From: Burkholderiaceae bacterium
GTDB lineage: Bacteria; Pseudomonadota; Gammaproteobacteria; Burkholderiales; Burkholderiaceae_C
Assembly (NCBI GenBank): GCA_014879655.1
Contig: JACSRS010000032.1
Coordinates: 1 to 57,426, forward strand
Direction: 5' to 3'
DNA length: 57,426 nucleotides
Notes under the pieces: model-generated
What the model saw: the letters and a program-made list of their open reading frames with translations, nothing else
Told to the model about the DNA's origin: nothing
Database searches by the model: none
Made by a program: the position numbers and the translations under genes
Shown here: positions 44,858 through 53,574 of the stretch, piece by piece
Position numbering within the stretch: position 1 is the stretch's first letter
Layout of the letters: each line of letters opens with the position of its first letter

Positions 44858-46315
44858 TCAGGCTGCGCTGGCGCGCCGGCCGGACTTGCGCGCCGGGGAC
44901 GATGGCGTTTTGGACGCGGCGGGCGATGCCGCCTGCTGCGCGGCAGCCTTGGTCGCCTTGCGCGCCGGGCGTTTCGCTGCCGGCGCCTTGGCCACTGCCA
45001 CAGGGATTGTCACCGTGCTGGTGGCTGCCGGAGCCGTTTTGGCGATCAAGGCCGGCTGGTGCTCGCCGATGAAGGCCTTGACCTTGGGATAAACCACATC
45101 GCGCCAGCGACGACCGCTGAAGATGCCATAGTGGCCGGCACCCTTGATCGTCAGGTGATGCTGCTCCTTGCGCACGATGCCGGTGCAAAGGTCGTGCGCC
45201 GCTTCGGTCTGACCGGAGCCGGAAATATCGTCGAGCTCACCCTCGACCGTCAGCAGGGCCGTGGTGGTGATGTCCTGCGGACGCACCCGCTCGATCTTGC
45301 CATCCGCACCGCGCACGTCCCAGGTTCCGTTGACCAGATTGAAATCCTGGAAAACGACGCGAATGGTGTCCAGATAGAAGTTAGCATCCATGTCGAGCAC
45401 GGCGTTGTATTCGTCATAGAACTTGCGGTGCGCCTCGGCACTGGCGTCGTCACCCTTGATCAGGTCCTTGAAGTAGTCGTAGTGACTGGTCGCGTGCCGG
45501 TTCGGGTTCATCGCGATGAAGCCCGAATGCTGCAGAAAACCGGGGTAGACGCGGCGACCTGCACCCGGGAAGTTCGACGGTACGCGGTAGATCACGTTGT
45601 TCTCGAACCAGCTGAAACTGCGCTCGACCGCCAGATCGTTGACGGCGGTGGGCGAGCGGCGTGCATCGATCGGCCCGCCCATCATCGTCATCGACAGCGG
45701 CGTCAATTCGCCGCGGCTGGCCATCAGCGACACGGCGGCCAGAACTGGCACGGTGGGCTGGCACACGCTCATCACGTGGCAGTTGCCGTACTGCGCCTGG
45801 ATGTGCCGGATGAATTCCTGCACATAGTTGATGTAGTCGTCGAGGTGGAAATCGCCGTCTGACAGCGGCACCAGCCGGGCGTTTTTCCAGTCGGTGATGT
45901 AGACCTTGTGGTCCTTGAGCATGGTCTCCACCGTGTCACGCAGCAGCGTGGCGTAGTGCCCCGACATCGGTGCGACGATCAGCACCGGGGGCTGGTCCTT
46001 GAGCTTGTTCAGCGTGTCAACGTCGTCGGTGAAGCGCTTGAAGCGGCGCAGTTCGCAGAAGGCCTTGTCGATCTCCACACGCTCGTGAATGGCGACCTCG
46101 ACGCCGTCGACGGCCACCTTGCGGATGCCGAACTCCGGCTTTTCGTAGTCCTTGCCCAGGCGGTGCCACAACTGCAGGCCGGCCGAAATCCGCTGGGCAA
46201 GCGGCATTTGGGCCAGCGGTGACAGCGGGTTGTCGTAAATCTTCGCCGCAGCCTGCGCCAGGTCTGAAAAGGGCTCCATGAAAGAGCGCTGGGTTTCGTA
46301 GATCTGGTAAAGCAT
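44858..46315 (-). CDS. phaZ: Intracellular polyhydroxybutyrate depolymerase with basic C-terminal tail
   Basis: Granule-associated PHB-mobilising enzyme, 485 aa from ATG 46315 ([20 protein letters not shown]). The nucleophile is Cys in [13 protein letters not shown], as in the Ralstonia PhaZa1 class; the Asp and His of the triad fit [12 protein letters not shown] and [14 protein letters not shown]. About 420 residues form the core, then 66 residues (44861-45058) are a tail rich in Ala, Lys, Pro and Ser ([24 protein letters not shown]), much like DNA-binding tails of PHA-granule proteins. A PhaR-like operator sits on its promoter. Confidence 0.93.
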   Translation of the reverse strand: MLYQIYETQRSFMEPFSDLAQAAAKIYDNPLSPLAQMPLAQRISAGLQLWHRLGKDYEKPEFGIRKVAVDGVEVAIHERVEIDKAFCELRRFKRFTDDVDTLNKLKDQPPVLIVAPMSGHYATLLRDTVETMLKDHKVYITDWKNARLVPLSDGDFHLDDYINYVQEFIRHIQAQYGNCHVMSVCQPTVPVLAAVSLMASRGELTPLSMTMMGGPIDARRSPTAVNDLAVERSFSWFENNVIYRVPSNFPGAGRRVYPGFLQHSGFIAMNPNRHATSHYDYFKDLIKGDDASAEAHRKFYDEYNAVLDMDANFYLDTIRVVFQDFNLVNGTWDVRGADGKIERVRPQDITTTALLTVEGELDDISGSGQTEAAHDLCTGIVRKEQHHLTIKGAGHYGIFSGRRWRDVVYPKVKAFIGEHQPALIAKTAPAATSTVTIPVAVAKAPAAKRPARKATKAAAQQAASPAASKTPSSPARKSGRRASAA

Positions 46316-46342
46316 GGTTGAGGGTTCTCCGTATACACAAAA

Positions 46343-46359
46343 TGCTGCAGTGCAATATA
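46343..46359 (-). promoter_or_regulatory. phaZ promoter -10 with PhaR-like operator
   Basis: The minus strand reads TATATT (46359-46354), then TGCACTGCAGCA (46354-46343), which matches the TGCRNYGCASMA pattern known for PhaR of Paracoccus. The site covers the expected transcription start, fitting repression until PHB titrates PhaR. Confidence 0.55.
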
Positions 46360-46562
46360 ACAGCTGCGGGCGCTGTTGGCATGAGGGAACGCCCCCAGGC
46401 ATCCATACCGGCCAGCCCGCTCTTTGTCACCTTCGTGAAAGCTTCAGCGCGCCAGTTTCATCCGTTAGACACGGGCGCCACAACCGGCAATACCCTGAAA
46501 ACCTGTCGCCAAGGTGTCGCGGCATCGGGCGTTTCGCGGCCCGGCCATTTTTCAGATAATCC

Positions 46563-46598
46563 TGAATCAATAGCAACAAATAGCCATTTGACGATGGA
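46563..46598 (+). repeat. Interspersed short repeat, copy E
   Basis: It reads TGAATCAATAGCAACAAA then TAGCCATTTGACGATGGAT, the clearest copy apart from one A for C in the GACGCTGG end. It is intergenic between phaZ and the aminotransferase terminator. Confidence 0.8.
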
Positions 46599-46615
46599 TC
46601 GGGCCCAATTCGACA

Positions 46616-46638
46616 TGAAAAAGCCGCCCGGAGGCGGC
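46616..46638 (-). terminator. Rho-independent terminator of the aminotransferase gene
   Basis: The minus strand shows GCCGCC-TCCG-GGCGGC followed by TTTTT; the loop is a UNCG-type tetraloop. It lies 24 bases after the aminotransferase stop. Confidence 0.85.
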
Positions 46639-46662
46639 CAGGGGTGCCGTTTCGCCAGCGAC

Positions 46663-47859
46663 TTACATGACCTTTGCGATGGCAGCGCAGACGTAGTCGA
46701 TGTTGCGGCTGTTGAGTGCGGCCACGCACATGCGGCCGGTGTCGGTGCCGTAGATGCCGAACTCGCTGCGAAGGCGAACCATCTGCTCCTTGCTCAGGCC
46801 TGAGTAGCTGAACATGCCGATCTGCGTGGTGATGAAGCTCATGTCCTGCTGCACGCCGGCGGCTTTCAGTCCATCAACCAGCTTCTGGCGCATGGCCTTG
46901 ATACGCGTGCGCATCTCGCCCAGTTCACGCTCCCACAGCGCGCGCAACTCCAGGTTGCCCAGCACCGAGGCCACGACTGCGCCGCCGTGAATGGGCGGGT
47001 TGGAATAGTTGGTGCGAATGGCAATCTTGAGCTGGCTCAGCACGCGGTCCGCCTCTTCCTTGCTCTCGCACAGGACGGAGAGGGCGCCGACGCGCTCGCC
47101 ATACAGGCTGAAGCTCTTGGAAAACGAGGTGGACACGAAAAAATCCAGCCCGGCAGCGACAAACTTGCCGATGACGGCGCCGTCCTCGGCAATGCCGTAG
47201 CCGAAGCCCTGGTAAGCCATGTCCAGAAACGCGGTCAGACCGCGCGCCTTGACGGCGGCAATCACCTGGTCCCATTGGGCGGGCGTGATGTCGTAGCCGG
47301 TCGGGTTGTGGCAGCAGGCGTGCAGCACGATGATGGTGCCGGGCGCCGCCGCGTTCAGGCTGGCGAGCATGCCTTCGAAGTTGACGCCCCTCTTGGCCGC
47401 GTCGTAGTAGGCATATGTGCCGACCTCGAAGCCTGCCTGCAGGAACAGCGCACGGTGGTTCTCCCAACTGGGGTCGCTGATCAGCACCTTGGCCTGCGGG
47501 CTGAGCTTTTTCAGAAAATCGGCGCCGATCTTCAAGGCACCGGTGCCACCGATGCCTTGCACCGTGGCGACGCGCCCCGAACGGACCGGCTCGCTGTCAG
47601 CCCCGAAAACCAGGTTCTTGACCGCGGCGTCGTAGGCGGCAATGCCGTCGATGGGGAGGTAACCCCGCGCCGTCGGCTTGTCCATCATGGCCTTTTCAGC
47701 CGCTTGCACGCATTGCAGCAACGGCAACTTGCCGTTGTCATCGAAATACACGCCCACGCCCAGATTGACTTTGGCCGGATTGGTGTCGGCGGAAAACTGT
47801 TCGTTCAGACCCAAAATCGGGTCGCGTGGGGCCATTTCGACGGCGGAAAACAGAGACAT
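46663..47859 (-). CDS. Aspartate/aromatic amino acid aminotransferase (class I)
   Basis: PLP enzyme of 398 aa of the AspC/TyrB type. It starts MSLFSAVEMAPRDPILGLNE and shows NPAKVNLGVGVYFDDNGKLP, GIGGTGALKIGADFL, LHACCHNPTGYD and the PLP lysine in FVSTSFSKSFSLYGERVGAL. The C-terminal half keeps the substrate arginine region in MCVAALNSRNIDYV. It transfers amino groups between aspartate or aromatic amino acids and 2-oxoglutarate. It is divergent from uvrB. Confidence 0.93.
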   Translation of the reverse strand: MSLFSAVEMAPRDPILGLNEQFSADTNPAKVNLGVGVYFDDNGKLPLLQCVQAAEKAMMDKPTARGYLPIDGIAAYDAAVKNLVFGADSEPVRSGRVATVQGIGGTGALKIGADFLKKLSPQAKVLISDPSWENHRALFLQAGFEVGTYAYYDAAKRGVNFEGMLASLNAAAPGTIIVLHACCHNPTGYDITPAQWDQVIAAVKARGLTAFLDMAYQGFGYGIAEDGAVIGKFVAAGLDFFVSTSFSKSFSLYGERVGALSVLCESKEEADRVLSQLKIAIRTNYSNPPIHGGAVVASVLGNLELRALWERELGEMRTRIKAMRQKLVDGLKAAGVQQDMSFITTQIGMFSYSGLSKEQMVRLRSEFGIYGTDTGRMCVAALNSRNIDYVCAAIAKVM

Positions 47860-47915
47860 TGACGGTCCTTGAAGGAGAGGGCGGTGGCGAACTTCCCGAA
47901 GCTCGGTTAGTCTGT

Positions 47916-47927
47916 CGGGTTAACCCG
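47916..47927. repeat. Perfect palindrome upstream of uvrB
   Basis: CGGGTTAACCCG lies in the 108-base spacer shared by uvrB and the aminotransferase gene, 52 bases before the uvrB ATG. It could be an operator. It is not a LexA box, since no CTGT-N8-ACAG is present. Confidence 0.4.
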
Positions 47928-47967
47928 GATTTTAGCGGCCCGTGACCGAGCCCGCCGCGCCCACACC

Positions 47968-50055
47968 ATGACTTTGCCTGCCGAAACCATCGAAAAACCT
48001 GCTGAAGGCGTTTTTCTGAGCTTCCCGGACTCACCGTTCGAGCTGTTCCAGCCGTACCCGCCAGCGGGGGACCAGCCCGCTGCGATCGAGCAACTGGTCG
48101 AGGGCGTGCGCGACGGCGAGGTCTTCCAGACGCTGCTGGGCGTGACCGGTTCGGGCAAGACGTTCACGATGGCCAACGTCATCGCCCGGCTCGGGCGCCC
48201 GGCCATCGTCTTTGCGCCCAACAAGACGCTGGCCGCGCAGCTGTACAGCGAGTTCCGCGAGTTCTTCCCGAAGAATGCGGTCGAATACTTCGTCAGCTAT
48301 TACGACTACTACCAGCCCGAGGCCTACGTGCCGCAGCGTGACCTGTTCATCGAGAAAGACTCGGCCATCAACGAGCACATCGAGCAGATGCGGCTGTCGT
48401 GCACCAAGAGCATCCTGGAGCGGCGCGACGTCGTCATCGTGGCCACGGTGTCCGCGATCTACGGCATCGGCGAGCCCGAGAGCTACCACCGCATGATCAT
48501 GACCGTGCGCTGCGGCGACAAGCTGGGCCAGCGGGATGTGATCGCGCAGCTGATCCGGATGCAGTACCAGCGAAACGACATGGAGTTCTCGCGAGGCAGG
48601 TTCCGCGTTCGCGGCGACACGATCGACGTGTTTCCGGCCGAACACAGCGAACTGGCGCTGCGTATCGAATTGTTCGACGACGAAATCGAAAGCCTGCAGC
48701 TGTTCGACCCGCTCACCGGGCGCCTGCGCCAGAAGATCGTGCGATTCACCGTCTACCCCAGCAGCCACTACGTGACTCCTCGCGACAAGGTGCTGGCCGC
48801 CATCGAGAGCATCAAGATCGAGCTGGCCGAGCGGCTCAAACAGCTGCTGGACATGGGCAAGCTGGTAGAAGCCCAGCGGCTGGAACAGCGCACCCGGTTC
48901 GATCTGGAGATGCTCAGCGAAGTGGGACATTGCAAGGGCATTGAAAACTACACCCGGCACCTGTCCGGCGCAGCACCCGGTGATCCGCCGAGCACGCTGA
49001 CCGATTACCTGCCCAAGGACGCAGTCATGTTCCTGGACGAAAGCCACCAGATGATCGGCCAGCTCAACGCGATGTACAACGGCGACCGCTCGCGCAAGAC
49101 CACGCTGGTGGAGTACGGCTTTCGCCTGCCCAGCGCCCTGGACAACCGGCCCCTGAAGTTCGAGGAGTTCGAGCGCCGCATGCGCCAGTGCGTGTTTGTC
49201 TCGGCCACACCGGCCGACTACGAAAAGACCCACGCAGGCCGGGTGGTCGAACAGCTGGTGCGTCCCACCGGGTTGGTGGATCCGGCCGTCGAAGTGCGCC
49301 CGGCGACGCACCAGGTCGATGACGTGCTGCAAGAGATCCACATCCGGGTGAAACGCAACGAACGAGTCTTGATCACCACGCTGACCAAACGCATGGCCGA
49401 GCAGCTGACCGACTACCTGGCCGAGAACGGCGTCAAGGTGCGCTACCTGCACTCGGATGTCGACACGGTCGAGCGGGTGGAAATCCTGCGCGATCTGCGC
49501 CTGGGTACGTTTGACGTGCTGGTCGGGATCAATCTGCTGCGTGAAGGCCTGGACATCCCCGAAGTCAGTCTGGTGGCTATTCTGGACGCCGACAAGGAAG
49601 GCTTTTTGCGGTCCGAGCGCAGCCTGATCCAGACCATTGGTCGCGCAGCGCGCAACCTGGGCGGTCGCGCCATCCTGTATGCGGACCGCATCACCGATTC
49701 GATGGCCCGCGCCATGGGCGAAACCGAAAGGCGCCGCGACCGACAACTCGCCCACAACCAGTTGCACGGCATCACGCCGCGCAGCATCGTCAAGCAGGTG
49801 CGGGACCTCATCGACGGCGTCTACAGCGAAAAGGCGGGCAAGGAAGCGCTGCGGCTGGAGCAGGCGGCGCTGCAGCGTGCCGAGGTGGAAGACATGAGCG
49901 AGAAAGACGTGGCGCGGGAAATCAAGCGGCTGGAGAAAGAAATGATGACCCACGCCCGCGATCTGGAGTTTGAAAAGGCCGCGCAGGTCAGGGACAAACT
50001 GGCGGTCCTGAAGCAGTTTGCGTTTGGCGCTTCGGTGCCCGATCACCCGGTATGA
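47968..50055 (+). CDS. uvrB: Excinuclease ABC subunit UvrB
   Basis: Damage-verifying helicase-like subunit of nucleotide excision repair, 695 aa. It shows Walker [17 protein letters not shown], the beta-hairpin region [41 protein letters not shown], and helicase motifs [18 protein letters not shown] and [20 protein letters not shown] with QTIGRAARN. The C-terminal UVR domain ([20 protein letters not shown]) is intact for UvrC contact. Confidence 0.98.
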   Translation: MTLPAETIEKPAEGVFLSFPDSPFELFQPYPPAGDQPAAIEQLVEGVRDGEVFQTLLGVTGSGKTFTMANVIARLGRPAIVFAPNKTLAAQLYSEFREFFPKNAVEYFVSYYDYYQPEAYVPQRDLFIEKDSAINEHIEQMRLSCTKSILERRDVVIVATVSAIYGIGEPESYHRMIMTVRCGDKLGQRDVIAQLIRMQYQRNDMEFSRGRFRVRGDTIDVFPAEHSELALRIELFDDEIESLQLFDPLTGRLRQKIVRFTVYPSSHYVTPRDKVLAAIESIKIELAERLKQLLDMGKLVEAQRLEQRTRFDLEMLSEVGHCKGIENYTRHLSGAAPGDPPSTLTDYLPKDAVMFLDESHQMIGQLNAMYNGDRSRKTTLVEYGFRLPSALDNRPLKFEEFERRMRQCVFVSATPADYEKTHAGRVVEQLVRPTGLVDPAVEVRPATHQVDDVLQEIHIRVKRNERVLITTLTKRMAEQLTDYLAENGVKVRYLHSDVDTVERVEILRDLRLGTFDVLVGINLLREGLDIPEVSLVAILDADKEGFLRSERSLIQTIGRAARNLGGRAILYADRITDSMARAMGETERRRDRQLAHNQLHGITPRSIVKQVRDLIDGVYSEKAGKEALRLEQAALQRAEVEDMSEKDVAREIKRLEKEMMTHARDLEFEKAAQVRDKLAVLKQFAFGASVPDHPV

Positions 50056-50297
50056 ATCCGCGCTTTCAGACTTGGCAGGATGCGGTTAATACGAATAAGG
50101 ATAAAGTGATACCATTGAGTTCAGTTACTTGAGTACGTTTGACGGGAATGTGCTATACTTGACTCATTCAGTCAACAACTGCCATCCCGTCGTCGACCCC
50201 AAACCGGCCGACCGCTCGATGAACTGAAATGCCCGGCAAGGCCCAGAAGGCCAACCCGGAATGTTGTCGACCCCCTGTCAACCGGAAGGAGTCCGCC
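50056..50297 (+). promoter_or_regulatory. isc operon promoter with IscR-type box
   Basis: Within this 242-base spacer TTGAGT (50129-50134) is 19 bases ahead of TATACT (50154-50159), which has an extended -10 TG. Starting in the -10, TTGACT-CATTC-AGTCAA (50159-50175) is a near-perfect palindrome resembling type 1 IscR sites, placed for autorepression. The remainder is leader sequence with AAGGAG before iscR. Confidence 0.6.
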
Positions 50298-50834
50298 ATG
50301 CGTCTCACCACCAAAGGCCGTTTTGCCGTTACCGCCATGATCGATCTGGCCCTGCGCCAGAACAGTGGTCCCGTTACGCTGGCGGCCATCAGCCAGCGCC
50401 AGCAGATTTCGCTGTCCTATCTGGAGCAGCTGTTCGGCAAACTGCGCCGCAATGACCTGGTCGAATCCACTCGAGGACCGGGTGGCGGCTACACGCTGGG
50501 CCGCAAAGCCGACTCTATAACGGTCGCCGACATCATTGTGTCGGTCGACGAACCGATCGACGCCACCCACTGCGGCGGCAAGGAAAACTGTCTCGGCGAA
50601 GCCGGGCGCTGCATGACCCATGAGCTGTGGGCCTCCCTGAACGATCGCATGGTGGAGTATCTGGATTCGGTCACTCTGCAGAAACTGGTGGACGACCAGC
50701 TCGCCAAAGGTGTGCAGATCGAGAACAAGCCGGCCATCAAGCGGGCCATTTCGGCCATGCCGGTGTCCAAGCCGATCCGCGTCAATGCGCCCAATTCGGT
50801 GTTCGCGCTGGGCAATGCCTTTGCCAAGAGCTGA
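50298..50834 (+). CDS. iscR: Fe-S cluster-responsive regulator IscR
   Basis: Rrf2-family regulator of 178 aa. The N-terminal winged helix is [20 protein letters not shown] with [17 protein letters not shown] and [10 protein letters not shown]. The three cluster cysteines lie in [21 protein letters not shown] in the usual spacing. AAGGAG precedes ATG 50298. It is first in iscRSUA-hscBA-fdx and should repress its own promoter when it holds a 2Fe-2S cluster. Confidence 0.96.
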   Translation: MRLTTKGRFAVTAMIDLALRQNSGPVTLAAISQRQQISLSYLEQLFGKLRRNDLVESTRGPGGGYTLGRKADSITVADIIVSVDEPIDATHCGGKENCLGEAGRCMTHELWASLNDRMVEYLDSVTLQKLVDDQLAKGVQIENKPAIKRAISAMPVSKPIRVNAPNSVFALGNAFAKS

Positions 50835-50901
50835 AGCCGCGCAGTCTGCCTTGCGAAACGATTCACACGCATACCGTCTCACCCTGGAAAACGATTCGAT
50901 C

Positions 50902-52122
50902 ATGGACACGACCCCTCATTTCCCGATCTACATGGACTACGGTGCGACCACGCCCTGTGATCCCCGCGTTGTGGACGCGATGATCCCCTGGTTGCGCGAG
51001 CATTTCGGCAACCCGGCGTCGCGCAGTCACGCCTGGGGCTGGGAAGCCGAGGCCGCGGTTGAGACCGCCCGCACCCAGGTGGCCGACCTGATCGGTGCCG
51101 ACCCGCGCGAAATCGTCTGGACCAGCGGTGCCACCGAGTCCAACAACCTGGCGCTGAAGGGCGCTGCCCATTTCTACAAAGGCAAGGGCAAGCACCTCAT
51201 CACGGTCAAGACCGAGCACAAAGCCGTTCTGGACACCATGCGCGAGCTGGAGCGCGAAGGCTTTGAAGTGACCTATCTGGACGTGCAGGAAGACGGCCTG
51301 CTCGATCTGAACCGCCTGCAGGCTGCGATGCGGCCCGACACCATCCTCGTCAGTGTGATGTTCGTGAACAACGAAATTGGCGTGATCCAGGACATCCCGG
51401 CGATCGGCACGATGTGCCGCGAAAAAGGCATTCTTTTCCATGTCGATGCTGCGCAGGCCACCGGCAAGGTCGAGATCGACCTGAAGACGCTGCCGGTCGA
51501 CCTGATGAGCCTGGCCTCGCACAAGACCTACGGACCCAAAGGCATTGGTGCGCTGTATGTGCGCCGCAAGCCGCGTGTGCGACTTGAGGCGCAGATGCAC
51601 GGCGGCGGTCACGAGCGCGGCATGCGTTCAGGCACCTTGCCCACGCACCAGTGCGTGGGCATGGGCGAGGCGTTCCGCCTGGCCCGGCTGGAGATGGCGC
51701 AGGACAACGCCAAGGCCAAGGCCTTGCACGACCGGCTGATGAACGGCCTGAAAGACGTGGAGCAGGTGTTTCTCAACGGCCACCCGACACAGCGCGTGAT
51801 GCAGAACCTGAACATGAGCTTCAACTTCGTCGAAGGCGAGTCGCTGATGATGGGTATCAAGGGGCTGGCGGTTTCGTCAGGTTCCGCCTGCACGTCGGCC
51901 TCGCTGGAGCCCAGCTACGTGCTGCGCGCGCTGGGGCGCAGCGACGAACTCGCCCACAGCAGCCTGCGCATGACCATCGGTCGCTGGACGACCGAAGAAG
52001 AGATCGACTACGCAATCGAAACCATCCGGCAAAACGTTGCCAAACTGCGCGACCTGAGCCCGCTTTGGGAGATGTACCAGGACGGCATCGACATTTCCAC
52101 CATCCAGTGGACCGCACACTGA
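50902..52122 (+). CDS. iscS: Cysteine desulfurase IscS
   Basis: PLP enzyme that supplies sulfur for clusters and thiolation, 406 aa from ATG 50902 ([18 protein letters not shown]). It shows [30 protein letters not shown], the PLP lysine in [16 protein letters not shown], and the mobile-loop active Cys in [19 protein letters not shown]. iscU follows 22 bases after the stop. Confidence 0.97.
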   Translation: MDTTPHFPIYMDYGATTPCDPRVVDAMIPWLREHFGNPASRSHAWGWEAEAAVETARTQVADLIGADPREIVWTSGATESNNLALKGAAHFYKGKGKHLITVKTEHKAVLDTMRELEREGFEVTYLDVQEDGLLDLNRLQAAMRPDTILVSVMFVNNEIGVIQDIPAIGTMCREKGILFHVDAAQATGKVEIDLKTLPVDLMSLASHKTYGPKGIGALYVRRKPRVRLEAQMHGGGHERGMRSGTLPTHQCVGMGEAFRLARLEMAQDNAKAKALHDRLMNGLKDVEQVFLNGHPTQRVMQNLNMSFNFVEGESLMMGIKGLAVSSGSACTSASLEPSYVLRALGRSDELAHSSLRMTIGRWTTEEEIDYAIETIRQNVAKLRDLSPLWEMYQDGIDISTIQWTAH

Positions 52123-52144
52123 TTGACTGAAAGAGGTAAACCCC

Positions 52145-52531
52145 ATGGCATATTCTGAAAAAGTCGTCGATCACTACGAAAACCCCCGCAACGTCGGCTC
52201 CTTTGACAAGGGCGACGAATCGGTCGGCACCGGCATGGTCGGCGCACCGGCCTGCGGTGACGTGATGAAACTGCAGATCAAGGTCAACGCACAGACCGGC
52301 GTCATCGAAGACGCCCGTTTCAAGACCTACGGTTGCGGCTCGGCCATTGCATCCAGTTCACTCGTGACCGAATGGGTCAAGGGCAAGACGCTGGACGAGG
52401 CTGCGGCGCTGAAAAACAACCAGATCGCCGAGGAACTGGCCTTGCCTCCGGTCAAGATCCACTGTTCCATCCTGGCTGAAGATGCCATCAAGGCAGCCGT
52501 GGACGATTACAAGAAAAAACACGCTCACTGA
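52145..52531 (+). CDS. iscU: Fe-S cluster scaffold protein IscU
   Basis: 128-aa scaffold on which 2Fe-2S clusters are built. It starts [20 protein letters not shown] and has the three cluster cysteines in [21 protein letters not shown] and [11 protein letters not shown]. The HscA recognition motif LPPVK is present just before the third Cys. AAAGAGG lies ahead of the start. Confidence 0.98.
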   Translation: MAYSEKVVDHYENPRNVGSFDKGDESVGTGMVGAPACGDVMKLQIKVNAQTGVIEDARFKTYGCGSAIASSSLVTEWVKGKTLDEAAALKNNQIAEELALPPVKIHCSILAEDAIKAAVDDYKKKHAH

Positions 52532-52544
52532 AAGCCGAGTTTCC

Positions 52545-52868
52545 ATGGCAGTGACATTGACCGAAGCCGCCGCCCGGCACGTTAGCCGCTACCTGTCCCG
52601 TCGGGGCAAAGGGGTGGGTGTGCGCTTGGGCGTCAAGACCACCGGCTGTTCGGGGCTGGCTTACAAGCTTGAATATGTGGACGAAATCTCGCCGGAAGAC
52701 CAGGTTTTTGAAGGTCACGGCGTCAAGGTCCTGATCGACCCGAAAAGCCTGGCCTACATTGACGGAACCGAACTCGACTTCGTGCGCGAAGGTCTGAACG
52801 AGGGTTTCCGTTTCAACAACCCGAACGAGCGCGACCGTTGCGGTTGCGGCGAGAGTTTCCGCGTTTGA
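52545..52868 (+). CDS. iscA: Fe-S assembly A-type carrier IscA
   Basis: 107-aa A-type carrier with the three conserved cysteines in TTGCSGLAY and RCGCGESF (C-x(n)-CGC). ATG 52545 is chosen over an upstream in-frame Met at 52482 inside iscU. It is 13 bases behind iscU. Confidence 0.96.
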   Translation: MAVTLTEAAARHVSRYLSRRGKGVGVRLGVKTTGCSGLAYKLEYVDEISPEDQVFEGHGVKVLIDPKSLAYIDGTELDFVREGLNEGFRFNNPNERDRCGCGESFRV

Positions 52869-52890
52869 CCATCCCCCGGGACTGTTTCCA

Positions 52891-52930
52891 GGCCGTCAGT
52901 CCGTCAGGCTCTGGCGGCCTTTTGCTTTTT
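52891..52930 (+). terminator. Terminator-like hairpin inside the isc operon, between iscA and hscB
   Basis: GGCCGTCAG (52891-52899) pairs with CTGGCGGCC (52911-52919) over nine pairs (one G-U), followed by TTTTGCTTTTT. It ends eight bases before the hscB start, so it could lower chaperone expression relative to iscRSUA. Confidence 0.7.
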
Positions 52931-52937
52931 GTATGCG

Positions 52938-53492
52938 ATGAATCTCCAATCTGACGATTTCGAGTTGTTCGGCCTTCCACAGCGCTTCGGCCAGGATCGC
53001 GCGGCCATCGACGCGCGCTGGAAGGAACTGCAGCGTGAAGCCCATCCGGACAAGTTCGCCGCGCAAGGCGCGGCGGCCCAGCGGGTGGCCATGCAATGGT
53101 CGGTGCGCATCAACGAGGCGTGGCAACGCCTGAAAGATCCACTGCGGCGCGCCGCCTACCTGTGTGAGTTGCGCGGCCAGCCGGTCAACGCCGAAAACAA
53201 CACGGCGATGCCGGCCGATTTTCTGATGCAGCAGATGCAGTGGCGCGAGGATCTGGACGAAGCCACCGGCGAAGCGGCGCTGCAGGCCCTGCTGAACGAA
53301 GTGAATGCCGCCCGGCGGGAGGCTCTGCAGTCGCTGGCCGAGCTGATCGATGTGCAAGTTGACTATCCGGCAGCCGTTGCGCAGGTGCGGTCCCTGATGT
53401 TCATTGAGCGCTTCGCCAGTGAGGTGAACCAGCGCATCGATGCCTGCCACGACGCTGTGGACACTGCCGACAAGGGACAATCGGGGTCATGA
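52938..53492 (+). CDS. hscB: Fe-S assembly J-domain co-chaperone HscB
   Basis: 184-aa DnaJ-type partner of HscA that delivers IscU. The J domain has the HPD motif in REAHPDKFA; the C-terminal three-helix part includes QQMQWREDLDEATGEA. ATG 52938 fits the family start MNLQSDDFELFGLP. There is no clear Shine-Dalgarno, because the T-rich tail of the terminator-like hairpin occupies that position. Confidence 0.95.
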   Translation: MNLQSDDFELFGLPQRFGQDRAAIDARWKELQREAHPDKFAAQGAAAQRVAMQWSVRINEAWQRLKDPLRRAAYLCELRGQPVNAENNTAMPADFLMQQMQWREDLDEATGEAALQALLNEVNAARREALQSLAELIDVQVDYPAAVAQVRSLMFIERFASEVNQRIDACHDAVDTADKGQSGS

Positions 53493-53574
53493 CGCGCGCA
53501 ACGGCCGCTGATATTTACGACTGACGCGCTACCCCATTGCACGCCCGCTCCCGAGAACCGAATCCTCCTTATTC

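Larger units (their letters stand above)
46316..46662. other. Intergenic region between phaZ and the aminotransferase gene
   Basis: A 347-base spacer between two minus-strand genes. It contains the phaZ promoter and PhaR-like operator (46343-46359), repeat copy E (46563-46598) and the terminator of the aminotransferase gene (46616-46638). No coding region is convincing. Confidence 0.7.

Noticed and set aside
47911-47928. LexA/SOS box ahead of uvrB
   Set aside because: CTGT is present but the matching ACAG eight bases later is not; only the CGGGTTAACCCG palindrome remains.
48031-50046. A 671-codon open frame antisense to nearly all of uvrB
   Set aside because: GC-rich codon usage leaves the opposite strand free of stops; its protein is His/Asp/Leu-rich nonsense without family motifs, while uvrB on the other strand is fully conserved.
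50139-50159. TTGACG and TATACT as the iscR promoter pair
   Set aside because: Only 9 bases separate them; a normal spacer is 16-19. The upstream TTGAGT with an extended -10 fits better.
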